Below, piece by piece: positions 46,467-54,811 of a DNA stretch of 64,000 bases. Positions within the stretch are counted from its first letter, which is position 1; every line of letters begins with the position of its first letter. The stretch comes from an uncultured Prevotellaceae bacterium. Its GTDB lineage: Bacteria > Bacteroidota > Bacteroidia > Bacteroidales > Bacteroidaceae. The notes beneath the pieces were generated by a model. That model did not search any database, was not told the origin of the DNA, and saw nothing but the letters and a program-made list of their open reading frames with translations. Location: assembly GCA_900318685.1 (NCBI GenBank), contig ONLL01000018.1:1-64000 (forward strand), given 5' to 3'. The position numbers and the translations under genes were made by a program.

Positions 46467-46937
46467 ATGACGCAAGAAGAATACAAGGAAGAGGCTCGAC
46501 GGCTGCGCCCACAAATGATGAATGTGGCCAGGCGCTACCTAGCCGACGACGATGCCGAAGACACCGTGCAGGACGCTCTGCTGCGTCTGTGGCAGATGGT
46601 GGACAAGCTGCGCATGCCCCTCGACGGGCTGGCCTCTGTCCTCGTACGCAACCTCTGCGTTGACAAGGAGAGGCGACGGCATCGGACACTAGCCCTGACA
46701 GAAGCCGGCGACAATGAGGACAACGGGCGGGACGAGCGTATCGAGCGCATGATGGGCATCATCGAGAGCCTGCCCTCGCTACAGCAGACCATCCTCCGCC
46801 TTCGCCACATGGAAGGAATGGAAATGAAAGATATCGCGGAAATCATCGGAAGCAGCGAGGTGGCCCTGCGCAAGGCACTGAGCCGAGCCCGACAAGCCGT
46901 AAGACAACAATACATGAAGCAATATGATGAACAATGA
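46467..46937 (+). CDS. ECF RNA polymerase sigma factor
   Basis: A 156-residue sigma-70 family protein. Region 2 (residues 10-75) includes ADDDAEDTVQDALLRLW and VLVRNLCVDKERRR. Region 4 (100-150) includes LPSLQQTILRLRHMEGMEMKDIAE and SEVALRKALSRARQAVR. The ATG at 46467 is chosen over an in-frame TTG at 46449. It overlaps the next gene by 14 bp, a usual sigma/anti-sigma arrangement. Confidence 0.94.
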   Translation: MTQEEYKEEARRLRPQMMNVARRYLADDDAEDTVQDALLRLWQMVDKLRMPLDGLASVLVRNLCVDKERRRHRTLALTEAGDNEDNGRDERIERMMGIIESLPSLQQTILRLRHMEGMEMKDIAEIIGSSEVALRKALSRARQAVRQQYMKQYDEQ

Positions 46938-47367
46938 ACTGAAAATACGCACGCTGGTGGAACGCTTCTTCGATGGAGAGACGACACTCGGGGAGGAACA
47001 CGAGCTCTACAATTACTTCAGCCAGGAGCCTGCTGCCCTGCCCGAGGACCTGCGCCCTCTTCGCGAGATGTTCCTCGGCTTCGATGCTGTTCAGTCTGTT
47101 ACTGTTGTACAGCAACAAACAGGGCAAAGGGAGCGACGCTGGACTACCTGGGCTGCCGCTGCAGTCGCTGCCCTGCTGATAGGAGGGGCTGCCACCCTTT
47201 CCATTCTCAAGGCCCAGGCTGACGAGGAGTATGTGGCCTATATCTACGGCGAGCGGGTGACCGACCGTGAGGTTGTCCTCTCCGAGATGCACAAGACGAT
47301 GGCAGCCATCAGCAATGACGGGAGTGACATCGTGGAAGAGCAGTTGAAATCAATGTTTGCCAACTAA
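46924..47367 (+). CDS. Predicted single-pass membrane protein, probable anti-sigma factor
   Basis: A 147-residue protein with a cytosolic N-terminus containing LVERFFDGETTLGEEHELYNYF (residues 9-30; anti-sigma-like helical start), one hydrophobic helix about residues 75-97 and a short periplasmic tail. It overlaps the sigma gene by 14 bp. It lacks the ZAS cysteine motif and the large FecR domain. The anti-sigma role is inferred from position and topology. Confidence 0.7.
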   Translation: MMNNELKIRTLVERFFDGETTLGEEHELYNYFSQEPAALPEDLRPLREMFLGFDAVQSVTVVQQQTGQRERRWTTWAAAAVAALLIGGAATLSILKAQADEEYVAYIYGERVTDREVVLSEMHKTMAAISNDGSDIVEEQLKSMFAN

Positions 47368-47375
47368 AATAAGAA

Positions 47376-47834
47376 ATGTATATGAGAAAGACAATCATCA
47401 TGTTCCTGATGCTCGTGGCCTGCCTCTCGGCATCGGCCCAGACGGGGCTGAAGATCAACGAGCTCTTCGAGGGACGCATCATTCCGCAGGAGCGAATGAT
47501 GGAGACCCGTGTAAGGGGAAAGTCGATAGCTAAGTATCAGCTCACCTACTACCGCAGCCTGCGCCTCAACGTCACGAACAAGGAAGCCGGACAGCTGCGC
47601 CAACTGCTGGGACAGGATACCGAGCGGAGCATCGACTGGCGCACCAGCCGCAAGAATCCCCACAGCTGGGACACCTGGACCTGCAAGATGCAGATGCCGT
47701 CGGCTGGCAACAAGAACCGCTTCCTGTGCTATCAGGAGGAGTGGAACAAAGAGCACGAGCAATGCAAGCTGACCGTCATCTATATGGAAGGCACCGTCGG
47801 CAGTCTGGAAGAACTGGAAGAACTTCTCAAGTAG
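47376..47834 (+). CDS. Small exported protein of unknown function
   Basis: A 152-residue protein with signal peptide MYMRKTIIMFLMLVACLSASA (start may be Met3). The mature part, about 130 residues, has no recognised fold; it contains RVRGKSIAKYQLTYYRSLRLNV and ends ELEELLK. It lies 8 bp after the anti-sigma-like gene. A heptamer array AGTTAGG follows its stop directly. Confidence 0.7.
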   Translation: MYMRKTIIMFLMLVACLSASAQTGLKINELFEGRIIPQERMMETRVRGKSIAKYQLTYYRSLRLNVTNKEAGQLRQLLGQDTERSIDWRTSRKNPHSWDTWTCKMQMPSAGNKNRFLCYQEEWNKEHEQCKLTVIYMEGTVGSLEELEELLK

Positions 47835-47869
47835 AGTTAGGAGTTTGGAGTTAGGAGTTAGGAGTTAAG
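47835..47869 (+). repeat. Tandem heptamer array AGTTAGG, 5 copies
   Basis: Units AGTTAGG, AGTTTGG, AGTTAGG, AGTTAGG and AGTTAAG follow the TAG stop of the exported gene without a gap. Four units contain TAG or TAA. The sequence differs from the TTTGAGR arrays but period, placement and embedded stops agree. Confidence 0.88.
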
Positions 47870-47887
47870 AACAAAACCATTATAGTC

Positions 47888-48781
47888 ATGAACCGAATCA
47901 TTTATTTGTCATTTATCATTTGGCATTTGTCATTTGGCAGCGCAGCTGCTCAAAACGACACCCTCGTCATCAACAACCCCAGGAAGGTGACCATCATCAG
48001 CAGCGACTCGCTGCAGCGCGTCATCGTCAACGGCAAGCAAGGCGACGACGACTTCACCTACCAGAACACCATCCGTCTGGTCGATGCCAACTACGAGAGC
48101 AACACCAGCATCAGCCGCGACCATTGGGAGCTCATACCCTCGGTAAAGGTAGGAAAGAGCGGCAGCCAAAACGAGGATGGCATCCACTATCCCCACTATA
48201 ACAATGAGATATCTGCTCATCTGGGAGTGGGCTTCACTTGCCCCACACATGTCGACAGCCGGGTAGACTTCTCGACGTTCAAGTCGTGGGAGATCTTCGC
48301 TACTGTCATGCAGTGGGATCACTTCCTCGACCGCAAAGACCGCAACATGATCTCACTGGGCCTCGGCATCGACTGGCGCAACTACCGCATGACCGACGAC
48401 ATGCACTTCACCAAGGGGCCTGATGGCAACGTCACCGTAGAGAAGATGCCGCTGGAGTTCGAGCCGAAGTTCTCTCGTATCAAAGTATTCTCTCTCACGG
48501 CAACACTCCGCTACGAACACGACTTCGGCGACGGCTTTGCCATCGGCTTCGGCCCCATATTCAACTATAACGCCTACGCCTCGATTAAGACACGTTACAA
48601 GCTGCTGGGCGACAAGCTTCAGCACAATGAGAAGAAGATACGCCAGCGCCCATTCACCATCGACTGGATGCTCAACATGCGCATCGCCGGCTTCCCCTTC
48701 TACGTGAAATACTCGAACGACGACGTGCTCAAGGATGGTGGCGTGAAATTCCGCTCACTCTCCTTCGGACTCTACCTCTAA
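47888..48781 (+). CDS. Outer-membrane beta-barrel protein, sigma-operon member
   Basis: A 297-residue exported barrel protein with signal MNRIIYLSFIIWHLSFGSAAA and C-terminal FRSLSFGLYL. It is a paralog of the protein at 21224-22000 (shared SWEI, GLGIDWRNY, IRQRPFTID, KYSNDDVLKDGG and the final barrel strand). It is the last gene of the sigma operon, so it may be the regulated product or sensor. Confidence 0.75.
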   Translation: MNRIIYLSFIIWHLSFGSAAAQNDTLVINNPRKVTIISSDSLQRVIVNGKQGDDDFTYQNTIRLVDANYESNTSISRDHWELIPSVKVGKSGSQNEDGIHYPHYNNEISAHLGVGFTCPTHVDSRVDFSTFKSWEIFATVMQWDHFLDRKDRNMISLGLGIDWRNYRMTDDMHFTKGPDGNVTVEKMPLEFEPKFSRIKVFSLTATLRYEHDFGDGFAIGFGPIFNYNAYASIKTRYKLLGDKLQHNEKKIRQRPFTIDWMLNMRIAGFPFYVKYSNDDVLKDGGVKFRSLSFGLYL

Positions 48782-48799
48782 GCCTGCAAAGAGAATGTT

Positions 48800-51301
48800 T
48801 CACCGCTTGCTGCGCACGATCATCGTGCGCAGTTTTGCGTTGTACTTGTCAGCTTGAAGAAGCTGCTCGATGGTGAGATGCATGCGCCACTGCCAGCGGT
48901 TGCCTGGATCACCCGGAATGTTGATGCGCTCGTCGCGGAGCTGGCGGGAACGCAGCTCATGATCCATAGCGAGCCAGTCCTGCAGCTGCAGGATGCAAAG
49001 CATAGAGGGCGAGTAGACGTGCCGGGCGATGATCTCTTCAGCCAGATGGGCGGGCAGCTGCTCAGGCGCACGTCCCTGCTTCTGGAGCATCGTGGCAAAG
49101 TAGCGCTGGGCCCGCTCGGGGTTCTCCTGCCACCAGAGGCGAAGGGGAGCCATATCGTGAGTGGAGATGGTGCTGACGCTGCGCACGGGGTTGCCGTCGA
49201 GATGGCTGAACTCCTCGCCGGCCTGCTTGGGCATCTGCTGAATCTCGAGGGTGAGGATGCGCAGGCTGTCGAGCACAGGCGCTACGCAGGAAGGCAGCAG
49301 GCCGAGGTCCTCAGCGCAGAGGAGCATAGAGGTGGAGCGCTGCAGGCGTGAGAGCCGGTTATAGCCCGTCGTCCCCCAGAAGACATTGTGACGCTGGTAG
49401 AAGTAATTATTGTAGATGCGCATATAAGCATCCTTCTCGTCGGAGGAGAGTGATTCGTAGACGGGCTCCTGCCAGGCCTGGATGCGGGGGTGATACATCT
49501 CGGGCTGATGCGGGTCCTCAAGGAAGAGAACATTGCTCACCAGCCGATAGAGAGCATCACGAATCCAGAGGCTGTTCTCATCGCCGCGTCCGTCGAAGCA
49601 CGCCTGTATGCGCCGCTGTGTGGACACCTCGTCACGCAGGTCGTAGAGGCCATAGGCCCGCTTCACCAGATAGGTGTCGCGCACGTACTGGGCATGAATG
49701 CCAAAAAGGCGATCGACAACGCGGTCGTTGATGAAAGGACGCGTGAGGAAGTCGCGACGGAAGGGCAGCCCGTAGTATTCTATCTCGCCAGCTGTGAGAG
49801 GCAGGGCGGGCGAGAAATGTCCCATCGTGGCGAAGAGCTGCTCCTCGGGTATCTCCCAGATGCGGAAGAAGCCCAGCACATGATCGATGCGAAGGGCGTC
49901 GAAATACTGCTCCATCCACTTCAGACGACGCTCAAGCCAAGGTGCAAGTGCCTCGTCGTTCCAGTTATAAGTGGGGAATCCCCAGTTCTGTCCCTGCCGA
50001 CAGCTGCTGTCGGGCGGTGTTCCTGCCTGACTGTCGAGATTGAAGCATGAAGGATGCTCGGCTACATCACGGCTGTCGCGACTGACACCAATGGGCAAGT
50101 CGCCCATGAGGATGACTCCCTTGGAGCGAGCATAGTCAGCGGCTCGCTTCAACTGCAGATGGAGCTGCTCCTGCACGAAGTCGTCGAACGGGACTTGCTG
50201 GTGGTTTTCCTGATAGAAAGCCTCGAGATAGTCCATCTTGACGCGGTCGACGGCCTCATAGTCGCTATAAGGCAGGGAATTGAGTTCTCGCTGCTGCCTG
50301 CGGAAGGCAGTCATGCGCTGTTTGTTCTTCAGGGGGCCTAGCTGGTTGAGGTCGATATAGTGCGGATGCAAGCGGAAGGCTGAAGTGATGTTGTAGGGGT
50401 CGGAGTCGCCCCACTGGTGACTATTGGTGGTGTCGTTGACAGGCAACAGCTGAATGACCTTGATGCCTACAGCCACAGCCCAGTCGACGAAGCGGCAGAG
50501 ATCGCCAAAGTCCCCTACCCCACACGACTGCTCGCTGCGCAGCGCGAAGACGGGAATGCTGACGCCAGCTGCCCTCCAAGGCTGCTCGGCCAAGTGCAGC
50601 GAATCGCCCCCGACCACATGCACCTCGCCGTCGGCAATAGTTCCCTCCACCTGTCGGTTGTCGCCCTCTTCCCATTGCAGCAGCTGGTGTGTCTGTCCGT
50701 CGACGACCACAAACTTAAACTCAAGAGGCAACTGAAGGGCATCGGCATTCAGGGTGAGCATCCATTCATGATGGGCTGCATGCTGCATCACCTGATAACG
50801 GGCTGGACTCCAAGAACCGAGCACGGGATGGCTGCCGATGATGGCCACCTCCTGACCGGCCTGCAGCTGTGGGGCTGCGACACGAAAAAGCAACGTCTTC
50901 CGGAAGAGCGGCAACGGGTTGTCAATCTGACTGTCGTCACGATGGGTGGTCACCCCATAGGCCGCAGTATAGAGATGTGCCGCCAGAGGCAGATCACGCC
51001 ACTGGTCGTTGAGCACATAGGTCTTGGAAGGGTCGAAGGCGAAAGTACGAGGCACCTGCGACCACTCGCGACGCAGTTCCTCGCCGTCGCCATCAGCAAC
51101 GATATAAATGTAGGAGAACGACGTGATGGGAGTGCGGCGTGACTCGACCACTGATGTCTCTGCCTGCCAGCATTCGCCATCCTGTGTGAGTAGCGGCACG
51201 CGCGAAGAACGCTCGCTGCCGTCAAGATATCGGTAACTCAGAACAGCCATCAGCTGCTGTCCCCACTCAGTGCGATAGTGTATGGAGAAACGGAGTTTCA
51301 T
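48800..51301 (-). CDS. malQ: 4-alpha-glucanotransferase (GH77) with tandem CBM20
   Basis: An 833-residue amylomaltase. Two starch-binding CBM20-type domains occupy about residues 1-250 and are followed by a GH77 catalytic domain. GDLPIGVSRDSRDV, LRIDHVLGFFRIW (nucleophile Asp), CAEDLG (acid/base Glu) and STHDM (third Asp) are present. It transfers alpha-1,4-glucan segments during maltodextrin and glycogen metabolism. The start MKLRFSIHYRTEW at 51301 matches the beginning of the first CBM20. Its 3' end contains a hairpin that serves the convergent barrel gene. Confidence 0.93.
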   Translation of the reverse strand: MKLRFSIHYRTEWGQQLMAVLSYRYLDGSERSSRVPLLTQDGECWQAETSVVESRRTPITSFSYIYIVADGDGEELRREWSQVPRTFAFDPSKTYVLNDQWRDLPLAAHLYTAAYGVTTHRDDSQIDNPLPLFRKTLLFRVAAPQLQAGQEVAIIGSHPVLGSWSPARYQVMQHAAHHEWMLTLNADALQLPLEFKFVVVDGQTHQLLQWEEGDNRQVEGTIADGEVHVVGGDSLHLAEQPWRAAGVSIPVFALRSEQSCGVGDFGDLCRFVDWAVAVGIKVIQLLPVNDTTNSHQWGDSDPYNITSAFRLHPHYIDLNQLGPLKNKQRMTAFRRQQRELNSLPYSDYEAVDRVKMDYLEAFYQENHQQVPFDDFVQEQLHLQLKRAADYARSKGVILMGDLPIGVSRDSRDVAEHPSCFNLDSQAGTPPDSSCRQGQNWGFPTYNWNDEALAPWLERRLKWMEQYFDALRIDHVLGFFRIWEIPEEQLFATMGHFSPALPLTAGEIEYYGLPFRRDFLTRPFINDRVVDRLFGIHAQYVRDTYLVKRAYGLYDLRDEVSTQRRIQACFDGRGDENSLWIRDALYRLVSNVLFLEDPHQPEMYHPRIQAWQEPVYESLSSDEKDAYMRIYNNYFYQRHNVFWGTTGYNRLSRLQRSTSMLLCAEDLGLLPSCVAPVLDSLRILTLEIQQMPKQAGEEFSHLDGNPVRSVSTISTHDMAPLRLWWQENPERAQRYFATMLQKQGRAPEQLPAHLAEEIIARHVYSPSMLCILQLQDWLAMDHELRSRQLRDERINIPGDPGNRWQWRMHLTIEQLLQADKYNAKLRTMIVRSKR
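48810..48832 (+). terminator. Hairpin in the 3' end of malQ, terminator for the sigma operon
   Basis: CTGCGCACGA/TCGTGCGCAG forms a 10-bp stem with a 3-nt loop and is followed by TTTT on the plus strand. It lies 29 bp after the barrel stop and inside malQ's last codons. Confidence 0.75.
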
Positions 51302-51324
51302 AGCGCTTTTAGTTTTTTTATGCG

Positions 51325-51332
51325 CAAAGATA
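51325..51332 (-). promoter_or_regulatory. -7 element for malQ
   Basis: The minus strand reads TATCTTTG 24 nt before the malQ start at 51301. Confidence 0.55.
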
Positions 51333-51354
51333 GCCATTTTTCCGCAAAAATCAC

Positions 51355-51362
51355 TAACTTTG
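51355..51362 (+). promoter_or_regulatory. -7 element for mltG
   Basis: TAACTTTG lies 18 nt before the mltG ATG at 51380. Confidence 0.55.
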
Positions 51363-51379
51363 CACCGTTTTTTTAAACT

Positions 51380-52423
51380 ATGAGCATGAAATCATTGAAA
51401 AAGAAGCATTATATCCTTGCTGTCCTCGCCCTGTTGTTGATTGTGGGAGCAGCTTGGGCGTTCATCATCTACCGACAATTCTGTGCTCCGATGCTGACCG
51501 GCACGGCTACACATTATTTATATATAGACACTGACGACACAGCCGACTCTGTCTACAGCAAGCTCTCAGGCGCATGCAGCGAACAGGGCATGAAGGGACT
51601 GAAGCGACTGGCCTCGTACAACGACTACGGGCAGCACCTGCGCACAGGCCGCTATGCCATCGAGCCAGGACAGCAGGCCCTCGACGTATTCCGCATGCTG
51701 CGCAACGGCCAGCAGACTCCCGTGATGCTCACCGTGCCAGAAGTGCGCACAATGGACCGTATGGCTGCCAAGCTCAGCGCCAAACTGATGCTCGACAGCG
51801 CGTCGCTTGCCTCAGCGCTCTGCAGCCAGGACTACTGCCAGCAGTTGGGCTACGACACAGCAACGATCGCCTGTCTCTTCGTGCCGAACACCTACGAAGT
51901 GTATTGGAACGTGAGTCTCGACGGACTGATGCAACGCATGAAGCGCGAGCATGACGCCTACTGGAACGCCGACCGAAAGCAAAAGGCTGCTGCTCAAGGC
52001 CTGACTCCCAACGAGGTGGCGACGCTGGCCAGCATCATCGATGAGGAGACGGCCAACAATGCTGAGAAGCCCATGATAGCCGGTATGTACCTCAACCGAC
52101 TGAAGCGCGGCATGCTGCTACAGGCCGACCCCACGGTGAAATATGCCCTGAAGGACTTCACACTGCAGCGCATACTAAACCGCCACCTCGAAGTGGAAAG
52201 TCCCTACAACACTTACAAGTATGCAGGACTGATGCCCGGCCCCATCCGTGTGCCGTCAGTACAGGCGATTGAAGCAGTACTCAATCCTGCCCAGCACGAC
52301 TATCTCTACATGTGTGCCAAAGAGGACTTCTCAGGCACCCACAACTTTGCCCGCACCCTATCCGAACATATGCAGAATGCCCGCCGTTACCAGCAGGCAC
52401 TCAACAAGTTGGGCATCAAATGA
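51380..52423 (+). CDS. mltG: Endolytic transglycosylase MltG
   Basis: A 347-residue membrane-anchored YceG-like protein. The N-terminal anchor (residues about 10-30) is followed by a LysM-like segment and the catalytic domain with ASIIDEETA near 217 and YLNRLKRGMLLQADPTV near 237. It cuts nascent glycan strands of peptidoglycan in the periplasm. Length is normal. Confidence 0.94.
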   Translation: MSMKSLKKKHYILAVLALLLIVGAAWAFIIYRQFCAPMLTGTATHYLYIDTDDTADSVYSKLSGACSEQGMKGLKRLASYNDYGQHLRTGRYAIEPGQQALDVFRMLRNGQQTPVMLTVPEVRTMDRMAAKLSAKLMLDSASLASALCSQDYCQQLGYDTATIACLFVPNTYEVYWNVSLDGLMQRMKREHDAYWNADRKQKAAAQGLTPNEVATLASIIDEETANNAEKPMIAGMYLNRLKRGMLLQADPTVKYALKDFTLQRILNRHLEVESPYNTYKYAGLMPGPIRVPSVQAIEAVLNPAQHDYLYMCAKEDFSGTHNFARTLSEHMQNARRYQQALNKLGIK

Positions 52424-52441
52424 CGGTATAGAGTCGTGACC

Positions 52442-52518
52442 CCTCAAACCTCAAATCTCAAATCTCAAATCTCAAACCTCAAATCTCAAACCTCAAATCT
52501 CAAACCTCAAACCTCAAA
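52442..52518 (-). repeat. Tandem heptamer array TTTGAGR, 11 copies
   Basis: Eleven exact TTTGAGG/TTTGAGA units on the minus strand follow the ansA stop (52520-52522) directly. They fill the space to the convergent mltG gene. Confidence 0.95.
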
Positions 52519-52519
52519 T

Positions 52520-53551
52520 CTACATAGACACCTCGCCGCAGATGCTCTGGTTCATCAACTTGCGAACCAGCTCGGGGTTGTCGTACTTACCCTGCAGATA
52601 CATCAGCTTGGTGACAGCTGCCTCGACGGTAGAGTCGCAGCCGCTGATCACGCCTGCTTCCTTCAACTGATAGCCCGTGTCGTAGCGGCCCATCTCGACA
52701 CATCCCTGCAGACACTGGCTGATATTGACAATGACCTTGCCGGAAGCCGTTCCTTGCTTCAGCGCACCGATGAGCCAAGGGCTCTGGGGAGCATTGCCGC
52801 TACCAAAGGTGCGCATGACGATAGCCCTCAGATTGGGAGTGGCGATGATGTGGCGTATCAGGTCCTCGCGCACACCTGGGAACAGCGAGAAGATGATGAC
52901 ATTGGAGTCAAGCTGGAAGTGAGGCACCATCGGCTTGTTGAAGTTTGGACGATGGATGAGCTCCTCATGATAAGTGATCTGCACACCGGCATCAGCCAGA
53001 TGGGGATAGTTGAACGACTCAAAAGCATTGAATTCATCAGCACTCTGCTTCGTCGTGCGGTTGCCGCGCATCAGATGTCCGCTGAAATAGATACACACCT
53101 CGGGCACGACGGCCGTACCATCCTGATGGCGGGCTGCAGCTATCTCGATGGAGGTTATCAAGTTTTCCTTACCATCAGTACGCAGCTGTCCGATGGGCAG
53201 CTGACTGCCTGTGAGAATGACGGGCTTGGTCAGGTTCTGAAGCATGAACGACAGGGCTGAGGCTGTATAGGCCATCGTGTCGGTGCCGTGCAGGATGACG
53301 AAGCCGTCATAATCAGCATAGTGGTCGCTGATGATGTGCACCAGCTCTGTCCACAGCTTGGGCGACATGTCGCTGGAATCGATGGGAGGATTGAACTGAT
53401 AGGTTGCAATCTCCGTCTGAAACTGCTCTAGCTCGGGAACACAACTGCGCAGGTGCTCGAAGTCGAAAGGTTCGAGAGCGCCTGTCAGCGGGTTGCGGTT
53501 CATGCCGATGGTACCGCCGGTATAGATGAGTAATACTCTAGAAACGTACAT
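52520..53551 (-). CDS. ansA: Type I L-asparaginase
   Basis: A 343-residue cytosolic asparaginase that hydrolyses L-asparagine to aspartate and ammonia. Both catalytic threonine motifs are seen: YTGGTIGM (residues 10-17) and VILHGTDTMAYTASALSF (near 84). No signal peptide is present. The start MYVSRVLL at 53551 overlaps the stop of the porin by 14 bp, so the two are co-transcribed. Confidence 0.93.
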   Translation of the reverse strand: MYVSRVLLIYTGGTIGMNRNPLTGALEPFDFEHLRSCVPELEQFQTEIATYQFNPPIDSSDMSPKLWTELVHIISDHYADYDGFVILHGTDTMAYTASALSFMLQNLTKPVILTGSQLPIGQLRTDGKENLITSIEIAAARHQDGTAVVPEVCIYFSGHLMRGNRTTKQSADEFNAFESFNYPHLADAGVQITYHEELIHRPNFNKPMVPHFQLDSNVIIFSLFPGVREDLIRHIIATPNLRAIVMRTFGSGNAPQSPWLIGALKQGTASGKVIVNISQCLQGCVEMGRYDTGYQLKEAGVISGCDSTVEAAVTKLMYLQGKYDNPELVRKLMNQSICGEVSM

Positions 53552-54554
53552 CGAGCTCAACGTCTACAAGGTTATAATTATGGCTTCCCACACGCTCGTT
53601 GACACGGGCATACTCCACATTCAGCTGGAGGTTCTTGGTGAAGAGATAGTCGAGACCTCCCTCATAATAGATCTTTGCCGACGACCAGGCCTTCTCATCA
53701 CGATAGACATCATAGCGGGCCTTGAAGTGAAACTTGTTCTTGATGATGGGCACGATAGCAAGAGCATAGAGACCGTCGGCCTTGTCGCCCTTCGTTGCAT
53801 CGGCACCCATACCCTTGCTGTGGATGTACTCCGAGCGCACCGTCCAGTCGTTCTTCGAATATTCGGCAGAGAGGGCATAGCGAGTCTTGTCGCCTACACC
53901 CACGCGGTTGCCCTTCCATCCGAAGGCACCCAGGCGCAGCCCTTCGAGCGGCATGAGCCACACGCCGCCGATGATATCCTTGCGGTTGTCCTTGTCCTTC
54001 ACGTTGATGCCCTCACCATTGAACACGCCCACCTGATAGTGGAACCAGTAGTGTCCCCACAGCTTCAGCAGGTCACCCTGCAGCTGCAGACCGATGTCAC
54101 GGCCGTTGCTGGCATGCTCGCCGGTACGATCACTGAAGCCTGACAGTTTAGACACGTTCTGAGAATAGGACATGAAGCCCTGCGTGATGGGGTGCATGGG
54201 ATTCTCGAAGGTAAACGGACGCTTGAACTGTCCGAACTTCACACGGGCAAAGTCGAGCTTCTGCCACTCGGCAAAGAGGTCGACCAGACGGATGGCACTA
54301 GAACCCTCGCTGGTATTGCCGTTAATCTGCATCTGTGCCTTATAGGCAAAGTCGTTGTGGGCACGACCTTCAAGCGACACACGAGCCAGGCGCAGATTGA
54401 ATGTGTTCTGCTTGTCGGTCACCTTGTCCTGACCCTGGAACTGTATCATACCGTATCCGCTGAGCCTGATATCCTGCAGCCACTTGTTGTCCTGAGCGCC
54501 AGCTGTTGCTGCAGTCATCAGCATGGCCATCATTGCGATGAAAGTCTTTTTCAT
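53538..54554 (-). CDS. Outer-membrane porin, paralog of 944-1951
   Basis: A 338-residue beta-barrel with signal MKKTFIAMMAMLMTAATAGA. It shares the order and sequence of barrel strands with the porin near the left end (LSGYGMxQFQ, FGQFKRPFTFENPMHPITQG, RKDIIGGVWLMP, DVELDVRF at the C-terminus). The phosphate-selective porin O/P name reflects the superfamily; the substrate is unknown. Coupling to asparaginase suggests an amino acid or peptide route, as inference. A start at 54554 places the signal peptide correctly. Confidence 0.85.
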   Translation of the reverse strand: MKKTFIAMMAMLMTAATAGAQDNKWLQDIRLSGYGMIQFQGQDKVTDKQNTFNLRLARVSLEGRAHNDFAYKAQMQINGNTSEGSSAIRLVDLFAEWQKLDFARVKFGQFKRPFTFENPMHPITQGFMSYSQNVSKLSGFSDRTGEHASNGRDIGLQLQGDLLKLWGHYWFHYQVGVFNGEGINVKDKDNRKDIIGGVWLMPLEGLRLGAFGWKGNRVGVGDKTRYALSAEYSKNDWTVRSEYIHSKGMGADATKGDKADGLYALAIVPIIKNKFHFKARYDVYRDEKAWSSAKIYYEGGLDYLFTKNLQLNVEYARVNERVGSHNYNLVDVELDVRF

Positions 54555-54635
54555 TTTGTTTCTATTTTTGTTCAATTATTCCTATAAAAAACATCTGCAA
54601 GCTCTTGTAATCAAGAAACTTGCAGACTCCGTAAG

Positions 54636-54709
54636 TGACTCCCGCGGGATTCAAACCCACAACCTTCTGATCCGTAGTCAGATGCTCTATTCAGTTGAGC
54701 TAGGGAGCC
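54636..54709 (-). tRNA. tRNA-Arg (anticodon ACG)
   Basis: A 74-nt cloverleaf on the minus strand. The acceptor stem GGCTCCC/GGGAGTC has one G-T wobble, the anticodon loop is CTACGGA with anticodon ACG, and the T arm has GGTTTGAATCC. CCA is not encoded. Discriminator base is A. Confidence 0.95.
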
Positions 54710-54751
54710 ATCCAAGTGCTTCTCTATCGCTATCCTTTCGTTTAGCGGGTG

Positions 54752-54759
54752 CAAAGTTA
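54752..54759 (-). promoter_or_regulatory. -7 element for tRNA-Arg
   Basis: The minus strand reads TAACTTTG 43 nt before the mature 5' end of the tRNA. Confidence 0.5.
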
Positions 54760-54811
54760 CGCACTTTTTTTCGTTCCACCAAATTTTTTCATGTTTTTTT
54801 TTGCAAAAAAG

